From: Hibiscus mutabilis
Lineage: Eukaryota; Streptophyta; Magnoliopsida; Malvales; Malvaceae
Length of the DNA stretch: 64,000 nt
Assembly: GCA_019671005.1 (NCBI GenBank)
Contig: CM033732.1
Span: 12,993,932 to 13,057,931 of the forward strand
Direction of reading: 5' to 3'
Positions 10,352 to 21,208 of this stretch are shown piece by piece. The notes below the pieces were generated by a model, which did not search any database, was not told the DNA's origin, and saw only the letters and a list, made by a program, of their open reading frames with translations. A program made the translations under genes and the position numbers. Each line of letters opens with the position of its first letter. Positions within the stretch are counted from its first letter, which is position 1.

Positions 10352-13109
10352 CTACCTTTCAGTTCTGCAGTAGAAATGGGAGATGTTCGGGTTGAGCTTC
10401 GTGATCACCAGAGGATTGTTGTGGTGGACAAACGTTGTGTTAGGTATTTGAAGTTGGCCAGCAGCAGCTGATGGGGAAGTAATTATTGAAGATGAGAATC
10501 CTGATGATGCTGCACTAGGGAAGAGTGGCATTTCATTTGTCCCACCATAAGGGCCTTGGATTTGCCATGATGGGGAATCTACTTCTATCCTCTTCCCCAT
10601 TGCTCTTTCCTGTACATAAACAAACCATAAAGTCGTAAATCATCATATCATAACTGATTTATTGCACTGTTGTTTCGGATTACAGGTAAACAAATAGTTT
10701 TGCCTCGTACTTGTCACTTTCACTTCTATACTGTTTCATTGCCAGCGGAAATTAGGGGTCAAACAAAAAGATGTTGAACTTACCCTATAAACTGGAAAGA
10801 AAGCGGGATTTGCGACATTCCAGTTTGGAACATGTTTGAATGTCATTGCTTGGCCAAGACTAGGTTGGACCCTCATTTTTACTGGAGCAGGGTTCTCAAA
10901 CTGAAAAGGGAGAATATAAGATGTTTAAGAAATAAAATCCTTAATCAGTGAACTGAAATAAACTTTTAAGGATGTAATCAACATTACCCTTGCACCACTG
11001 GCAACAGGCAGGCCATCATAGTCATGCTCGTAAGCAAAGGTGCTCAAATTTTTGTTATCATTTTGAAGATCGGATGTACAGGGGAGTGCAATGCCCAAGT
11101 TCAAGTCGAGAACTTGATTTTGGTCTGTAACTAGAGGATCAACAATTCACAGTGAACCGAAGAAAAAATAGTTTACAAATATATGGAGAGGAGAAAAGAC
11201 AATTCTAGAAACAGAAAGAGTACCTCCTTTTTCGGATCCCAAGATTAGCTCTCCCTCATATGTGCTTGGCTCAAAGTTGGTGACCGCTTCTCTCCCATTA
11301 CATTTTATAGCAGCCTTGTCATAAGCCCTGATTTTCAAATAACATAGACAAGTAGAGTTAGAAATCAAGCAGGTTGAGAAATCTCAATTAAACGTTGGTA
11401 TTATGAGAGAGAATTGAATTCATAATCTAAGGACCTCGCGGCTTCTATCTCACTATCGAATAGCCCCAGATATATGTACCTGAAAGAAAGGAATGTATAA
11501 TAACCCAATCAAAACAGTTAACATGAATCAATTCATTCATGATTAAACTTCTTAGTTTAATGTCACGGCCTAAAACATATCAACCGATATACCAATACCA
11601 TTTTATAAATATGTCTGTTTTGATTGTAAGAGTTAGTGTCTGATACGAGTAAGCATCCAACATGGATTTGCTCCACTTTTTGACAAGTTTTCTTCATATA
11701 TCTGGAGAATCATACCCCATACTCATATCCTAAAATAGATTTTACATATACCAAAATCATATTTGATTACATAATTAAAAACTAAATAAAATCAAAGTCA
11801 CAAATTTGCAAAGGATTCTTACTTCTTGCCAAGAAGTTGCCCCATTCGAGCTTCCCATCGGCCACATTTGTGCAAAGTAACTCCCCTGTATTTGGAACTT
11901 CCTCTTGAAAAACCAGTGCTCTGCCTACGAAGGATATGCACAAATTCTTCCTTTGTGAAATTACTCATCTACAAAACAAAAAGAATCATTGATTTAACTT
12001 GTAGTATCATTCTCAAATGCATATATCAAATTTAATAAATCAAACCCAAAATCCCCAACCTGCTTAATATCATCATCATAATCACCAACATTAAAATTAA
12101 TATCCGCATCAGTTCCTCGAAACTTGATTGCCGCTCGATCATATGCTCTGTTAACATAACACCCTCAAAACAAAAAAAAACTTTAAACCCCAAAATTTCA
12201 ACAGTTATTCCAAAAATTCCTTGACCGATTTGAGAAGAAATTCTACCTTGCTGCAGCATGTGCTGTGTCAAATCCCCCTGTTTAGAAGTAAAAAAAAAAA
12301 AAAAACACCCAGATTTTTTTACAGATTAAAATTTTAAACCCACCATTTTTAAGCTTCAAAAAGAAGGATCAGGGTTTAAATTCTCACCCAAGTACACTTG
12401 TTTCCCACAATCCCTGCAGTTTAGAAGGATAAAAACATACCAAATTGAAAGGAAACAAATTTAAAAAGTAAAGTTAAGCAAAATGAATCTGTAATACTGC
12501 ATATGTGTGCGTAAACACTAACCAAATATGAGATTCCCAACGTCCTGTTCTACGATAAAACGTGACGCCACGAAATTGAGAACTTCTGGAACGGGGACCA
12601 CGTCGACTCTTCTTCACTTGTTGCCTTAGCTGAACTTGTTGTTGCTGCTGATGGGCTAGGAACCTCTGCTCCGCGCCTCCATCGCCGTCCATGTGGTACG
12701 ACGGAGCCTCTCGGGACCCACCGAGATCCAGCCATTTCTTCAGCGACGGTTCCGTTGACTTCCCGCCATTTCCCTCGACGTCGACCGGGAAAAGCGAGAT
12801 GGTTGCCCGGTTGTGATTCTCAGGTTCTCCGCGATGGGCCGCTCTGAGGATGCCGAAGGAGTAAGCTAAAGTGTCGGTAGCAGCCGCGTTGGAGGAGGAG
12901 TCATCGCCGAAGCCGGCGGTAGAGGTGTCGGCGTTGACAACGGAGGAACCGAAGCTCCCAGAACTATCCATTTGGTTATTAGCAGTACTATTATTATTAT
13001 AACCAGAAAACCCAAGAAGACCATTATCTCCGGCCACCTCCATCTCCATTATCTGCAATGAATTATCACCACCATCGGAAATAACACTCAAGTTAAGATC
13101 CAGCACCAT
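10352..13109 (-). CDS. RAP2-7: AP2-like transcription factor, RAP2-7/TOE1 type (ten exons)
   Basis: A nuclear DNA-binding regulator of flowering time and phase change, of the miR172-controlled AP2 group. Exons (minus strand): 13109-12523, 12413-12388, 12277-12247, 12147-12060, 11968-11823, 11479-11435, 11327-11224, 11130-10988, 10900-10784, 10609-10352. All junctions are GT-AG and keep frame, giving 1545 nt and 514 residues. An EAR repression motif LDLNLS sits at residues 3-8 and LDLNLG at 350-355. There is a basic nuclear signal KKSRRGPRSRS (166-176), AP2 domain 1 at about 177-236 ([20 protein letters not shown]) and AP2 domain 2 at about 269-328 (WEARMGQ, YLGLFDSEIEAARAYDKAAI). AASSGF (462-467) is encoded by the miR172 site. 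Exons of 26, 31 and 45 nt inside the AP2 domains are typical of the family. The LDLNL start and STGFSRG linker favour RAP2-7/TOE1 over AP2 itself. It looks intact. Confidence 0.95.
10495..10515 (-). promoter_or_regulatory. miR172 target site in exon 10
   Basis: On the minus strand the 21 nt read as GTGCAGCATCATCAGGATTC plus T, encoding AASSGF. This matches the known miR172 target of AP2/TOE genes except at the first base. Control by translational repression and cleavage is known for the family; here it is inferred. Confidence 0.93.
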
Positions 13110-13430
13110 AACTAAAGCTTAAAAAAAGAAATGGAAGAAAAATATGAAGGTAGAAGAAGAAAGGGAGTGTGGGTTTTAAGAAGGAAGTGGGAATCGAAGG
13201 ACAGCTAGAGAGGATTCATTGAGACTGCCTCTGCAGAAGTTTGTGATTGTGAAGGAAGGTGACAGATGAAGCAACAAAGAGAAAAAGAGGGAGGAGACGG
13301 GAGGGCAGAGGGGTCCCTCAAAAGGGATCGATGGGATGTATGAGGGAACAAGTAGCTGCCTATTTTGCCATTTTTGATAATCTTTTTTCCTAAAAAAAAT
13401 TTAAATTACAAATATATATATAGTTGTGTT
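13110..13430 (-). promoter_or_regulatory. 5' UTR and proximal promoter of the AP2 gene
   Basis: Upstream of the start codon the minus strand is pyrimidine-rich over roughly 13130-13330 (GA-rich on the plus strand), as in many plant 5' UTRs. The only TATA-like run, TATATATATT on the minus strand near 13411-13422, is about 300 bp upstream and touches the edge of a small repeat element. The transcription start is not determined. Confidence 0.4.
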
Positions 13431-13885
13431 TTAATACACCATTCGTATAAATTCTTTTTACACAACTTTTAATATTTAAAATATAAAACTTTAGCGGCCT
13501 AAATTTTAAACCTTAAATTTTAAATTCTAAACTCTAATCTTAAATTTTAAATTCTAAATCTTCCAACCCCAAACCGCCAAATTCTAAGGGCTTATTCGAT
13601 AAAGCTTTTCTAACAAGCTTTTGGCTGCCGAACGAAGAAGCAATACCGAACAGTCATAGAGAGAGCTTCAAACAGCCGTTTTTTGTCCGATTTGACTATG
13701 AAAAGGGCATTTTAGAAAACCTAAAATTTTCAGCTTCTCTCAAACGGACGTTCTCACCTAAACCGGCGTTGAAAAATTCACATCGAACAAATCCTAAATC
13801 TTAAAGTAAACTCTTAACTCCTAAATTTGACGAGCATTTAAACAAAAATTTACACGAAAAAATCTCTATATATATTTAAGATTGT
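13410..13885. mobile_element. Small inverted-repeat element with telomere-like core
   Basis: The ends TTCGTATAAATTCTTTTTAC (about 13440) and the reverse complement of about 13840-13863 (TTCGTGTAAATTTTTGTTTA) resemble each other. The interior is a degenerate TAAACCTTAAA / CTAAACTCTAA tract (13490-13575). A Tourist-like MITE is nested at 13588. Confidence 0.45.
13588..13794. mobile_element. Tourist-like (PIF/Harbinger) MITE with TAA duplication
   Basis: The 207-bp element has ends GGGCTTATTCGAT and, reverse-complemented, GGATTTGTTCGAT. It is flanked by TAA at 13585-13587 and TAA at 13795-13797, the 3-bp target duplication of PIF/Harbinger elements. There is no coding capacity. It sits about 480 bp upstream of the AP2 start codon. 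Confidence 0.75.
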
Positions 13886-14240
13886 TATCCCATACACAGG
13901 CGGCGAAAACTTTTCGTTTTCACAAACGCCTTAATTTTAGGGTTTAGGATTTTAGTTTAGGGTTTAGAGTTTAGGGTTTTGGGGTTTATGGTTAGAATTT
14001 AGGTTTGAATGTTAGATTTAGGTTTTAAGGTAATATGGTTAGGGATTTAGATTTTAACCTATAAACCTAAATTTTAACCACAAACTTGAAATTTTATCAA
14101 TAATCCCTAAATTCAAAACTACTACACTTAAACCCCTAAACCCTAAATGGAGTCTCTAAACCCTAAAACTCGTGCTTATTTGCACAAGCACTTGTGAAAA
14201 CTTTGTTTGCACAAGTACGTGTGCAGAGAATAATTAGTCA
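13886..14240. repeat. Telomere-like degenerate tract inside an inverted repeat
   Basis: About 13930-14060 carries TTTAGGG-type words and about 14060-14170 their complement CCCTAAA. They are bordered by GGCGGCGAAAACTTTTCG near 13902 and ACTTGTGAAAACTTTGTTTG near 14191. The words are too diverged to be a working telomere. Confidence 0.5.
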
Positions 14241-14279
14241 TTTATTTATATTAAGGCTACACTATTTTATTTTTCTTTT

Positions 14280-15012
14280 TAGGCATGTAAACGAACCGAA
14301 CGAACACGAACGAGGATGTGTTCATGTTTGTTCGTTTAAATTTAACCGAACAAATGAACGAACACGAACATAAACAAACACAAAAACTCTTGTTTGTGTT
14401 CGTTCGTTAAGGAATGTAGCTTGTTCGTGTTCGTTTGTTAAAAAGATAAATGAACACAAATGAACATAAACGAACATAAATAACATATCTAATATGTTAA
14501 ATATTTAATATTTTGGGTTAGTTCGATTAATTCAGTTAATTAACCGATTTTAAACTGAATTAATCGATAATTGAAATTTGAATAAATTCTTAATCATTAG
14601 CTAAAACCTAAAATTATCTAACAGATTAACCAATTTTATTTTGTTTCGATCGGTTGGTCGGTTTAACCGAACAATGAACACCCCTAGATGATAAGAAGGA
14701 AGTTTTTAACGAGTCATAAAATAGGACTTGTCAACTAGAATAACTCGAATTTTCTTACTCGACTTGATCTAATGCTCACCCCTAGACATATGTGAATAAA
14801 TTTAAACGAACATAAACGAACAGATTACCGAATGTTCATGAACATAAATGAACGAAAGAGCCATTTGTCCGTGATCATTCATTTAATTAAACAAACAAAA
14901 AATCTTATTCATGCTCGTTCGTTTAATAAATAAATGAACTTCCCGCCGAACAGTTTACGAACGGTTCGTTGAACGAACGGTTCGTTGAACGTTCGGTTCG
15001 TTTATAGCCGTA
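14280..15012. mobile_element. hAT-like element rich in GAACGAAC words, with nested pieces
   Basis: Terminal inverted repeats are TAGGCATGTAAACGAACCG and, on the other strand, TACGGCTATAAACGAACCG. The arms are packed with GAACGAAC / GTTCGTTC words. The middle holds a separate piece with TTAATTAACCGA words (about 14510-14680, ending ACACCCCTAGATGA) and another ending TCACCCCTAGACAT (about 14786). No transposase is present. TSDs are not clear. Confidence 0.6.
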
Positions 15013-15251
15013 ATTCTTTCTTCTCAAAATTTATGGAGTATCATTGAAGGATTTTTTTTTTCAATCAATCCTACATTCCCGGTTGTAATATTTTTAAGAT
15101 TTAGAATCACATTTTAATTTTCATGTTTAGACTCCTATTAATCACATTTTCATTTTCATGGTTAGATCCCTATTACTATCTTAAATAGGTAATATTATAA
15201 TATCAACTTTACCCTTTTAATCAAAATTATATATCTAATTATCAACAACTA
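15013..15251. other. AT-rich spacer
   Basis: Nothing recognised. It has a local duplication of a CACATTTT(A/C)ATTTTCATG word (about 15107-15160). Confidence 0.4.
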
Positions 15252-15405
15252 ATTGGTCTAGCGGAATGAGACTTTAAGTCTTTTAAGCAATGTCAATGGT
15301 TTAAATACTGACGTTGTGAATGAAGAAAAATTGGTAGAGACGGTCACCCTTATAATGAGCCTATGCAAAATTTGATCTGAATTAGTCAATCAATGAATCA
15401 GATAT
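15252..15405 (+). mobile_element. tRNA-derived SINE, plus strand
   Basis: A box A-like TTGGTCTAGCGG is near 15253 and a degenerate box B, GGTTTAAATACTG, near 15298. They are followed by a body shared with the minus-strand copy at 20909 (GGTCACCCTTATAATGAGCC, TTTGATCTGAATTAGT). Confidence 0.65.
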
Positions 15406-15976
15406 CATAATTATACAAAAAAATATATCTAATTATTTGAATATCAAGACCAAATTGTTTATTTGTATTGAAGTGCACCTGTAATTAACTAGTCAATATT
15501 TCTCGGTTAATTAAGATTAGGGAGATGGTAATGATATTACGTGGACATAATTGATTTGTGTATTATTAGTATTTAAATTAGTTTTTTATTAATTTGTTGC
15601 ATGCGGTGATCAATTTATAATTTGTGCAAGCCATGTGAATTGTGAAGTCCCAAATTGTTTCAATTTATTTTCTTTATGCATGTTAAAATAGTTAAATAAA
15701 TAAATTTTATAAAGATAATTTAATAAAATAAACTTTAAATAATCTTATCACCATAAATAATCAAACGTCTCGTAAATATTTTTATTTACTAGTTCCTCGT
15801 TTTTAATTTTTTTATGGAATAAAACAAGTAACAAAAATGGTAAATTACATTATATATCTTTAAAAAATGATTTAGATACAAATTTATTCCAACTTTTAAA
15901 ACACTTTAATTTAATTCAAAAAACATTAGTTTAATATCAATCAACCCTAAACGAGCTTTAAATCCCTAACTTAAAG
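15406..15976. other. AT-rich spacer
   Basis: No gene or named repeat is seen. Confidence 0.5.
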
Positions 15977-15990
15977 ATGGTGTTATATAT

Positions 15991-16638
15991 AGTTTTTTGA
16001 ACAATGCATCTGGATTTATTAAACACCATAAAAGATATCACAAATACAATGGATTAAAAGGAGAGAAAAAAAGGGATTAGTCCACTAAAAATCTTATACA
16101 AAGGTGCAAAGAAAAGCAAACTCTTCCATAGAGATTAACATACTATCAAAATTCAGAAACCTTCATGAATCTCCTTGTCTCTAGTCAAACGAGACGCTTT
16201 ACAAGATGAAAAATAAGTGGTGAGTGAATCAAACATATTGCTCTGCTACACAGTTCTGATTACATCGGCTAACAAACCATCAAACGAGTGGTGATCAATA
16301 TTTTTTATGACCACCGACAGAATCAAATCAGAAAGCTGGCGTCGTGAGGATCTCTATACGAGCACCAAACGGTCGCTAAAGTATGGTGAAGTCGTGCCAA
16401 ACGACATATGAAACGAACCACAAAAATAAATAAAAAGCGTGTCACAAAGGCATAGGAAACGCGTGACACAAGAGTAGAGATTTTATTAAAATTGAGAAAA
16501 AACATGAAAGAGCAAGAAAAATAATGAACATCGGGATCGACAATCAATACTAAAATTGATTACAGCCACCGGTTAAGCAAAAAGAAAATAAGAAAAAACT
16601 TGCTACGGATATAGAAAGAATTTTTTTAAAATAAAAAC
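15991..16638 (-). mobile_element. 5'-truncated retroposon (LINE tail) with 14-bp TSD
   Basis: The exact direct repeat ATGGTGTTATATAT flanks the insert (15977-15990 and 16639-16652). Read on the minus strand, the insert ends in a short A-rich tail after GCATTGTTCAAAAAACT, the usual look of a plant L1-type 3' end. The minus-strand frame at 16323-16547 shows no domain I recognise. The parent element is not identified. Confidence 0.75.
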
Positions 16639-16652
16639 ATGGTGTTATATAT

Positions 16653-17600
16653 TTAAAATATGTGTTTATATGTTGTATGAATATTTTGGATCCAACACCT
16701 TAAAAAACCAACTTTGTAATTCACGAGGTTATTTATTTATTAACATGTGAGACTTAAGTTGTTAATGTAATAGATAATATGAATTCAAATTTTAATCTAC
16801 ATACTTTAAATATGTTCTACCTCATATCCCAATTAACATTTCATCCAAACCGACAAAAAAATCATAAAATAATGGACATGATACTAATATTTTAATAGTT
16901 GAATCAAAATGTTATGAAGATAAATGATTAATTAAAATTTTGAACCATGCTTTAAAAAATATCTAATGAAATTAACTCATAAAAATAGAACCCTAACATA
17001 TAATGTATTGGTTAAGATTGTTCATTCCACGATTTATATCACAAGTTTAAATCATAGAAAACATTTGTTTATGGTATATGTAAGTGTGTGATATTATTAT
17101 TTTTATTCGAGACGAGACAAATGAGATAAAGAATCATAAAAATACATTAAAACAACTTAAAGTTTAAAGTTGTACAAGTATTAGGGGTTTTGTCTTCTCT
17201 GTAACTATATAGATTTCCCTTCTCTTTATTTTTAGACGAGTGGTGCCGTTGGTCATGGGTTGTGCAATCACCACCCATTCGACTTCTTTCTCTCCTTCCC
17301 CTTTTGACTTCTCTATCTGGTCCTTCTTCAAGAAAGGAGAATGTTGTTGCTACTAAACGACCATTGTAGCCTTTTTCTTTCTTCATTGTCATGTTGGTGT
17401 TCGTCTCTACCTTCAATGGTGTCCAACCAACCTATTCCTCTCCAATGTTTGGCCAATGGTTCTCTTGTTTTTTATTCGAGTTCTGTTTTCTCTTTCGGTT
17501 CTCTTGGCCACTTGTTGGCCATTGTTATCTTAACACAACTTAACTCATATGAACTTCTGCTATTGTGTTTGTGTATTTGTTTTTGGCTTACCGGGTAATT
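16653..17600. other. Spacer, no gene recognised
   Basis: It is AT-rich to about 17100, then less so. Overlapping open frames on both strands at 17147-17598 have no domain; the plus-strand one is Leu/Ser/Cys-rich and not convincing as a gene. Confidence 0.5.
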
Positions 17601-17860
17601 TTTTCGTTGGGTTTGTACAGAATAATCAATTTAGTCATTATGTGAAAAGCGCACTCAATTTGATTATCGAACTCGCGAAATACATTAATTTAGCCATTTA
17701 CTAACTTCGACTGTTAATATGCTGACATGGCCGTTAGCAGTGCTGACGTGGAACGTGGTAAAGGGGCAACATTTGTTTTTCAGGGAGTTCAAGGGAAAAG
17801 TTTTTAGAGAGTTTAAGGGTAAAATTGATTTTTTTAGGAAATTCAATGGTTGAATTATTT
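17601..17860. repeat. Orphan arm of a hairpin-type element
   Basis: It has the same box order as the F1 arms: AATCAATTTAGTCATTA, then GCTGACATGGCCGTTAGCAG near 17721, GCTGACGTGGAACGTGG, and AAGGGTAAAATTGATTTTTT. No matching inverted arm was found within about 1 kb. Confidence 0.5.
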
Positions 17861-18825
17861 TTATGTTATATTTAAATAAAAAAATTAAAATTTTAAAATG
17901 TTAAAAATATAAAATACATTATTACAATATTTATAAAATAAATGTTAAAAAATACTATTAAATATTTTGAAAAAGTAGAATTATAAAATTAAAAATACTA
18001 GCAGCTATTAAATGATAAATTATTAAAAAATAAAAAAATTATTTAAAATTATAATGAGAATTACTTGATATTATAAAAAAAATTAAAATTTAAAAAAAGA
18101 GATTTTAAAAAGTTAATATTATTTATATTATTGTGTTCTATATTTTGTAAGAGAACAGTAAAACTGACAAGCTAGCTAAAGAAAGTATTTGTCGAATGTG
18201 CTTAGGTGAGTGCCCAACTATTTTACATGTTGTGTGTTTATGATTGTCTGGGCCATGTTCAACCGTGTCTACAGAGATCAAATATTCTTCTCTGTTTCAA
18301 TCCACCAAACAAGGAAATCAATACAAATGTTTAGTAACTTGAAAATCTAAAAGGAACTAAAACAAGATAGTATGATTTAATACACAACAACACATCTCAT
18401 AGGAGCAATGGATTACTGAACTCAATTTAAAAGTGCTTAGCATACCAATTGACTATGTTTTTCAAGAGAATCCCAAAACAAGTTTGCATACATTTTAATT
18501 CTATGATAAGAATCTCTTGCGGCCGAATCGATAAACATGCAATGAAGAAAATAAATAGCCTAAAACGCTACTGGAAATCAATTCCCCTACCATAAACTCG
18601 GTTGGATATTCACCAAACTTTCTCATTCATCTCGGAATTTGATAGCACTTTCCTTGTCTCATTATAGCTTCTCCAAAGTCAGCTTGGTCAGGCTGAGCGG
18701 TGTATGACTTTGCTCCTTAATATATTTTGACTCTGAGAATACAGTCTGAGGATGGAGAAGAAGGGGAGAGAGAGAAAGAGAGAGAGAGAGAGTAACAATG
18801 TTGAGTGAAAAAGGTTAATTGCCAC
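17861..18825. other. AT-rich spacer with a GA microsatellite
   Basis: No gene is seen. A (GA)n run interrupted by AAA lies at about 18757-18792. Confidence 0.55.
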
Positions 18826-18972
18826 GTAAGTATTTTTTTAACATCAATTGACATTAGTGACCATTTTGAAAGCATGTTAAAAGTTTAGTGATTGTATTAT
18901 AAATTTTAAAAGTTCTGTGATCAAAATAAAAATACTCTAAAAATTCAGTAATCATTTATATAGTTTACCCTT
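18826..18972. repeat. Orphan arm of the GGGTAAACTATA hairpin family
   Basis: Read on the minus strand it begins AGGGTAAACTATATAAATGA, has three AAACTTTTAA-spaced units, and ends TTACGTGGCAATTAACC. This is the module order of the arms of F5 and F6. Confidence 0.6.
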
Positions 18973-19169
18973 ATAATTATTGTACTATATGAACTATGCA
19001 TTTTTTTGAACAAAAAAAGGGAATACCCCTTCTTAGAATTAATCCCATAATCTAAGAAAGAGAGAGAAGGACAGTGCTCCTACTAAATTTAAAACTCAAA
19101 ATTTAAAAAAAAAATGAGAAAACTCTGATCACTAAATCATCATTGTTTTCTTAAACTATGCATTTTTAT
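18973..19169. other. Spacer
   Basis: Nothing recognised. Confidence 0.4.
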
Positions 19170-19435
19170 TGGAAAAAACTTTGATACACTGGCCGTGTAA
19201 ACTATAGTTTACACGTGCCTTTTAGTTTTAGGGGTTAGAGTTTTAGTTTAGAGTTTAAAGTTTAGGGGTTTAGGTTGTATGGTTTAGAAGTTAGTGTTTA
19301 GAATTTAGTGTATAGGGTTTAATGTTTAGTTTTTTAAAGTTTAGGGTTAGGAATTTAGGATTTGAGTTTTTATAATGTAAATATACAGACTTGTATAAAA
19401 TTAATTTACATAGTCTGTGTATCAAAGTTTTACCA
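19170..19435. mobile_element. MITE with telomere-like core
   Basis: The ends TGGAAAAAACTTTGATACAC and, on the other strand, TGGTAAAACTTTGATACACA are inverted repeats. The core (19225-19350) is a degenerate TTTAGGGTTTAG tract. TTTTTAT at 19163-19169 and at about 19437-19443 may be the target duplication. Confidence 0.65.
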
Positions 19436-19454
19436 TTTTTTATTTCACATGATG

Positions 19455-19820
19455 ACTTAACTACAAAATAAGTACCCATACTATGCCTCTTTTTTACAAT
19501 AAGTGCCTGAAGTAATTTTTGGCTGAAATAGGTGCCTAAACTTTCTTTTTTGGCTGAAATAGGTGCCTAAAGTATTTTTTTGGCTAAAATAGGTGCCTAA
19601 ACTTTCATTTTTGGTTGAAATAGGTGCCCAAGATAATGCTAAAATTGACTTTAAAACAAGTCAAAAATGAAAATTTAGGTACCTATTTTAGCCAAAAAAT
19701 AATTTAAATACCTATTTCAGCTAAAATAAAAATTTAAACACCTATTTTAAATAAAAACTATTTTATACACCTATTACAAAAAAATTATATAATTTAAACA
19801 CTTATTTTATAATTTAGCCT
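19455..19820. mobile_element. Foldback element F3 with tandem-repeat arms
   Basis: The left arm (to about 19635) has four to five copies of a unit like GGCTGAAATAGGTGCCTAAA, spaced about 25-35 bp. The right arm (from about 19670) has the same units inverted (CCTATTTTAGCC, CCTATTTCAGC, CCTATTTTA). The loop is about 35 bp near 19640-19670. Ends ACTACAAAATAAGT and ACTTATTTTATAATTT pair. Arms built from tandem sub-repeats are the classical foldback structure. Confidence 0.75.
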
Positions 19821-20180
19821 CAATAATTACATAATTATGAGGAAATGGAACAAAGATATTTAAGGAATAAAATGGAAATGAAGTGTGACAGGACAACAAG
19901 TGGGCATTGCTAGAGAACCCTTCCCCGCGGCCCCACACTCCACCACCTTCCCCTTATTCGACAAGTGTCCATCATGTGATTTGCTCTCTCTCTCTTAGGT
20001 TTTCAACGGCCGCGATTCACCCTCGCATTTAATACTATGCTAGTACCGACACTTAACCCATTATCTCAATTCCCCAGATAAATCAATATGGATTGGTATA
20101 TTAATCAATTTGTAATCATGCTTTAAATTTCACGAATGAAATGTGTATAAAAAGAACATGTCAAACACATTTATTATCTA
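19821..20180. other. Spacer, no gene recognised
   Basis: Unique-looking DNA with some GC-richer sequence near 19900-20030. No convincing open frame. Confidence 0.45.
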
Positions 20181-20700
20181 TCGAAATTTTTTGGTTTAAG
20201 AGTGCTTGAAGTTGTTGAATTTTTAAAAAATAATTAATTAGGCTTTTAAATTTTATTTGCACTCAATTAAGCTTTTAAACTAATAAATTGAACCAATTAA
20301 ATCTTTTGACCAGTTTTAATCATCAAATTTTGACAGTTTTTTTAAAATATTACTGTCACGTGACACATTATAGGTCTATCAGGTGATATTTACACATTTT
20401 TTAGAAAAAAATTATTTTTATAAATTTTATTAGTTTTTTAAAATTTTTAGAATTTTTAAAGAATTTTTTAAATAAAACAAAAAATTCTGAAAATAACAAG
20501 TGAGAACCTTGTAACACGACATGTTGCATCATCTGGTGTAAGAAAACTATTAAGTTTAACAATCAACGTTGGTCAAAAAAGGTGAATTGATGAAATTTTG
20601 AAGTATAAGGGCTTAATTGGGTGCAAAAAAATCAGGAACTTAACTGATTTCTTTTCAAAAGTTTAAGGGCTTATAATACCCTTATGCCAAATTTTTTCGA
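20181..20700. mobile_element. Hairpin element F4
   Basis: The ends TCGAAATTTTTTGG and CCAAATTTTTTCGA pair. The arms share GCACYCAATTAAGC and TTTTGACCA-type words, and boxes GTCACGTGACACATTATAGG (left) and ACACGACATGTTGCATC (right). The length is 520 bp, with an AT-rich centre near 20400-20480 and no coding capacity. Confidence 0.65.
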
Positions 20701-20908
20701 ATTAAGTTGAAATTTTAATACTATAAATTTTAGGTCTAGAAAACATATCTAAAACTCTTCCCGCATGTTATTGTTTTTTAATAAGCTTTTAATAATAATT
20801 AATACTATTCACTGTGGTAAAATTGTTTTTAGTTCCAAAATTATAAAACTGTTAGTTAATACAGTTATAAAATTCATTTGCCCTAGTTTAACAAAATTAC
20901 CGGTAATA

Positions 20909-21047
20909 AACTAATTTAGATCAGGTTTTGTAGAGGCCCATTATGAGGATGACTCTCTCAATTCAAATGTTTTCATTTATAATGTCAGAATTCGAACCAT
21001 TAAACTTATTAAGAGATATAATGCTTTATCCCACTAGACCAACTGGT
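20909..21047 (-). mobile_element. tRNA-derived SINE, minus strand
   Basis: On the minus strand it has box A-like TTGGTCTAGTGG, box B GGTTCGAATTC, and the body GAGTCATCCTCATAATGGGC, matching the copy at 15252. It is the better preserved of the three copies in the window. Confidence 0.7.
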
Positions 21048-21208
21048 TGTTAGTTAATTTTTTTTTTCAAATACAACATATTCGCGTTAGTGTCGTCCAT
21101 AAACTTAACCCTTTTGCATTTAAGTATATTTATTGATAAAGCGTAACCCCGTTTAGATTTTTACGAGTAGGTTTTTAAAAGTTTGATATTTTAGGTATGA
21201 TATAATCT

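Noticed and set aside
11826..12035. Plus-strand frame across AP2 exon 5
   Set aside because: Opposite strand of a well-supported exon; no domain.
12550..12735. Open frame overlapping AP2 exon 1 in another phase
   Set aside because: It is a shadow of exon 1; the other frame gives the conserved AP2 protein with consistent splice sites.
13930..14170. Telomere or subtelomere
   Set aside because: The words are degenerate, occur in both orientations within 250 bp, and recur inside small elements elsewhere.
17341..17598. Leu/Ser-rich frame, possible small membrane protein
   Set aside because: Overlaps a minus-strand frame, no signal for a gene start, biased composition.
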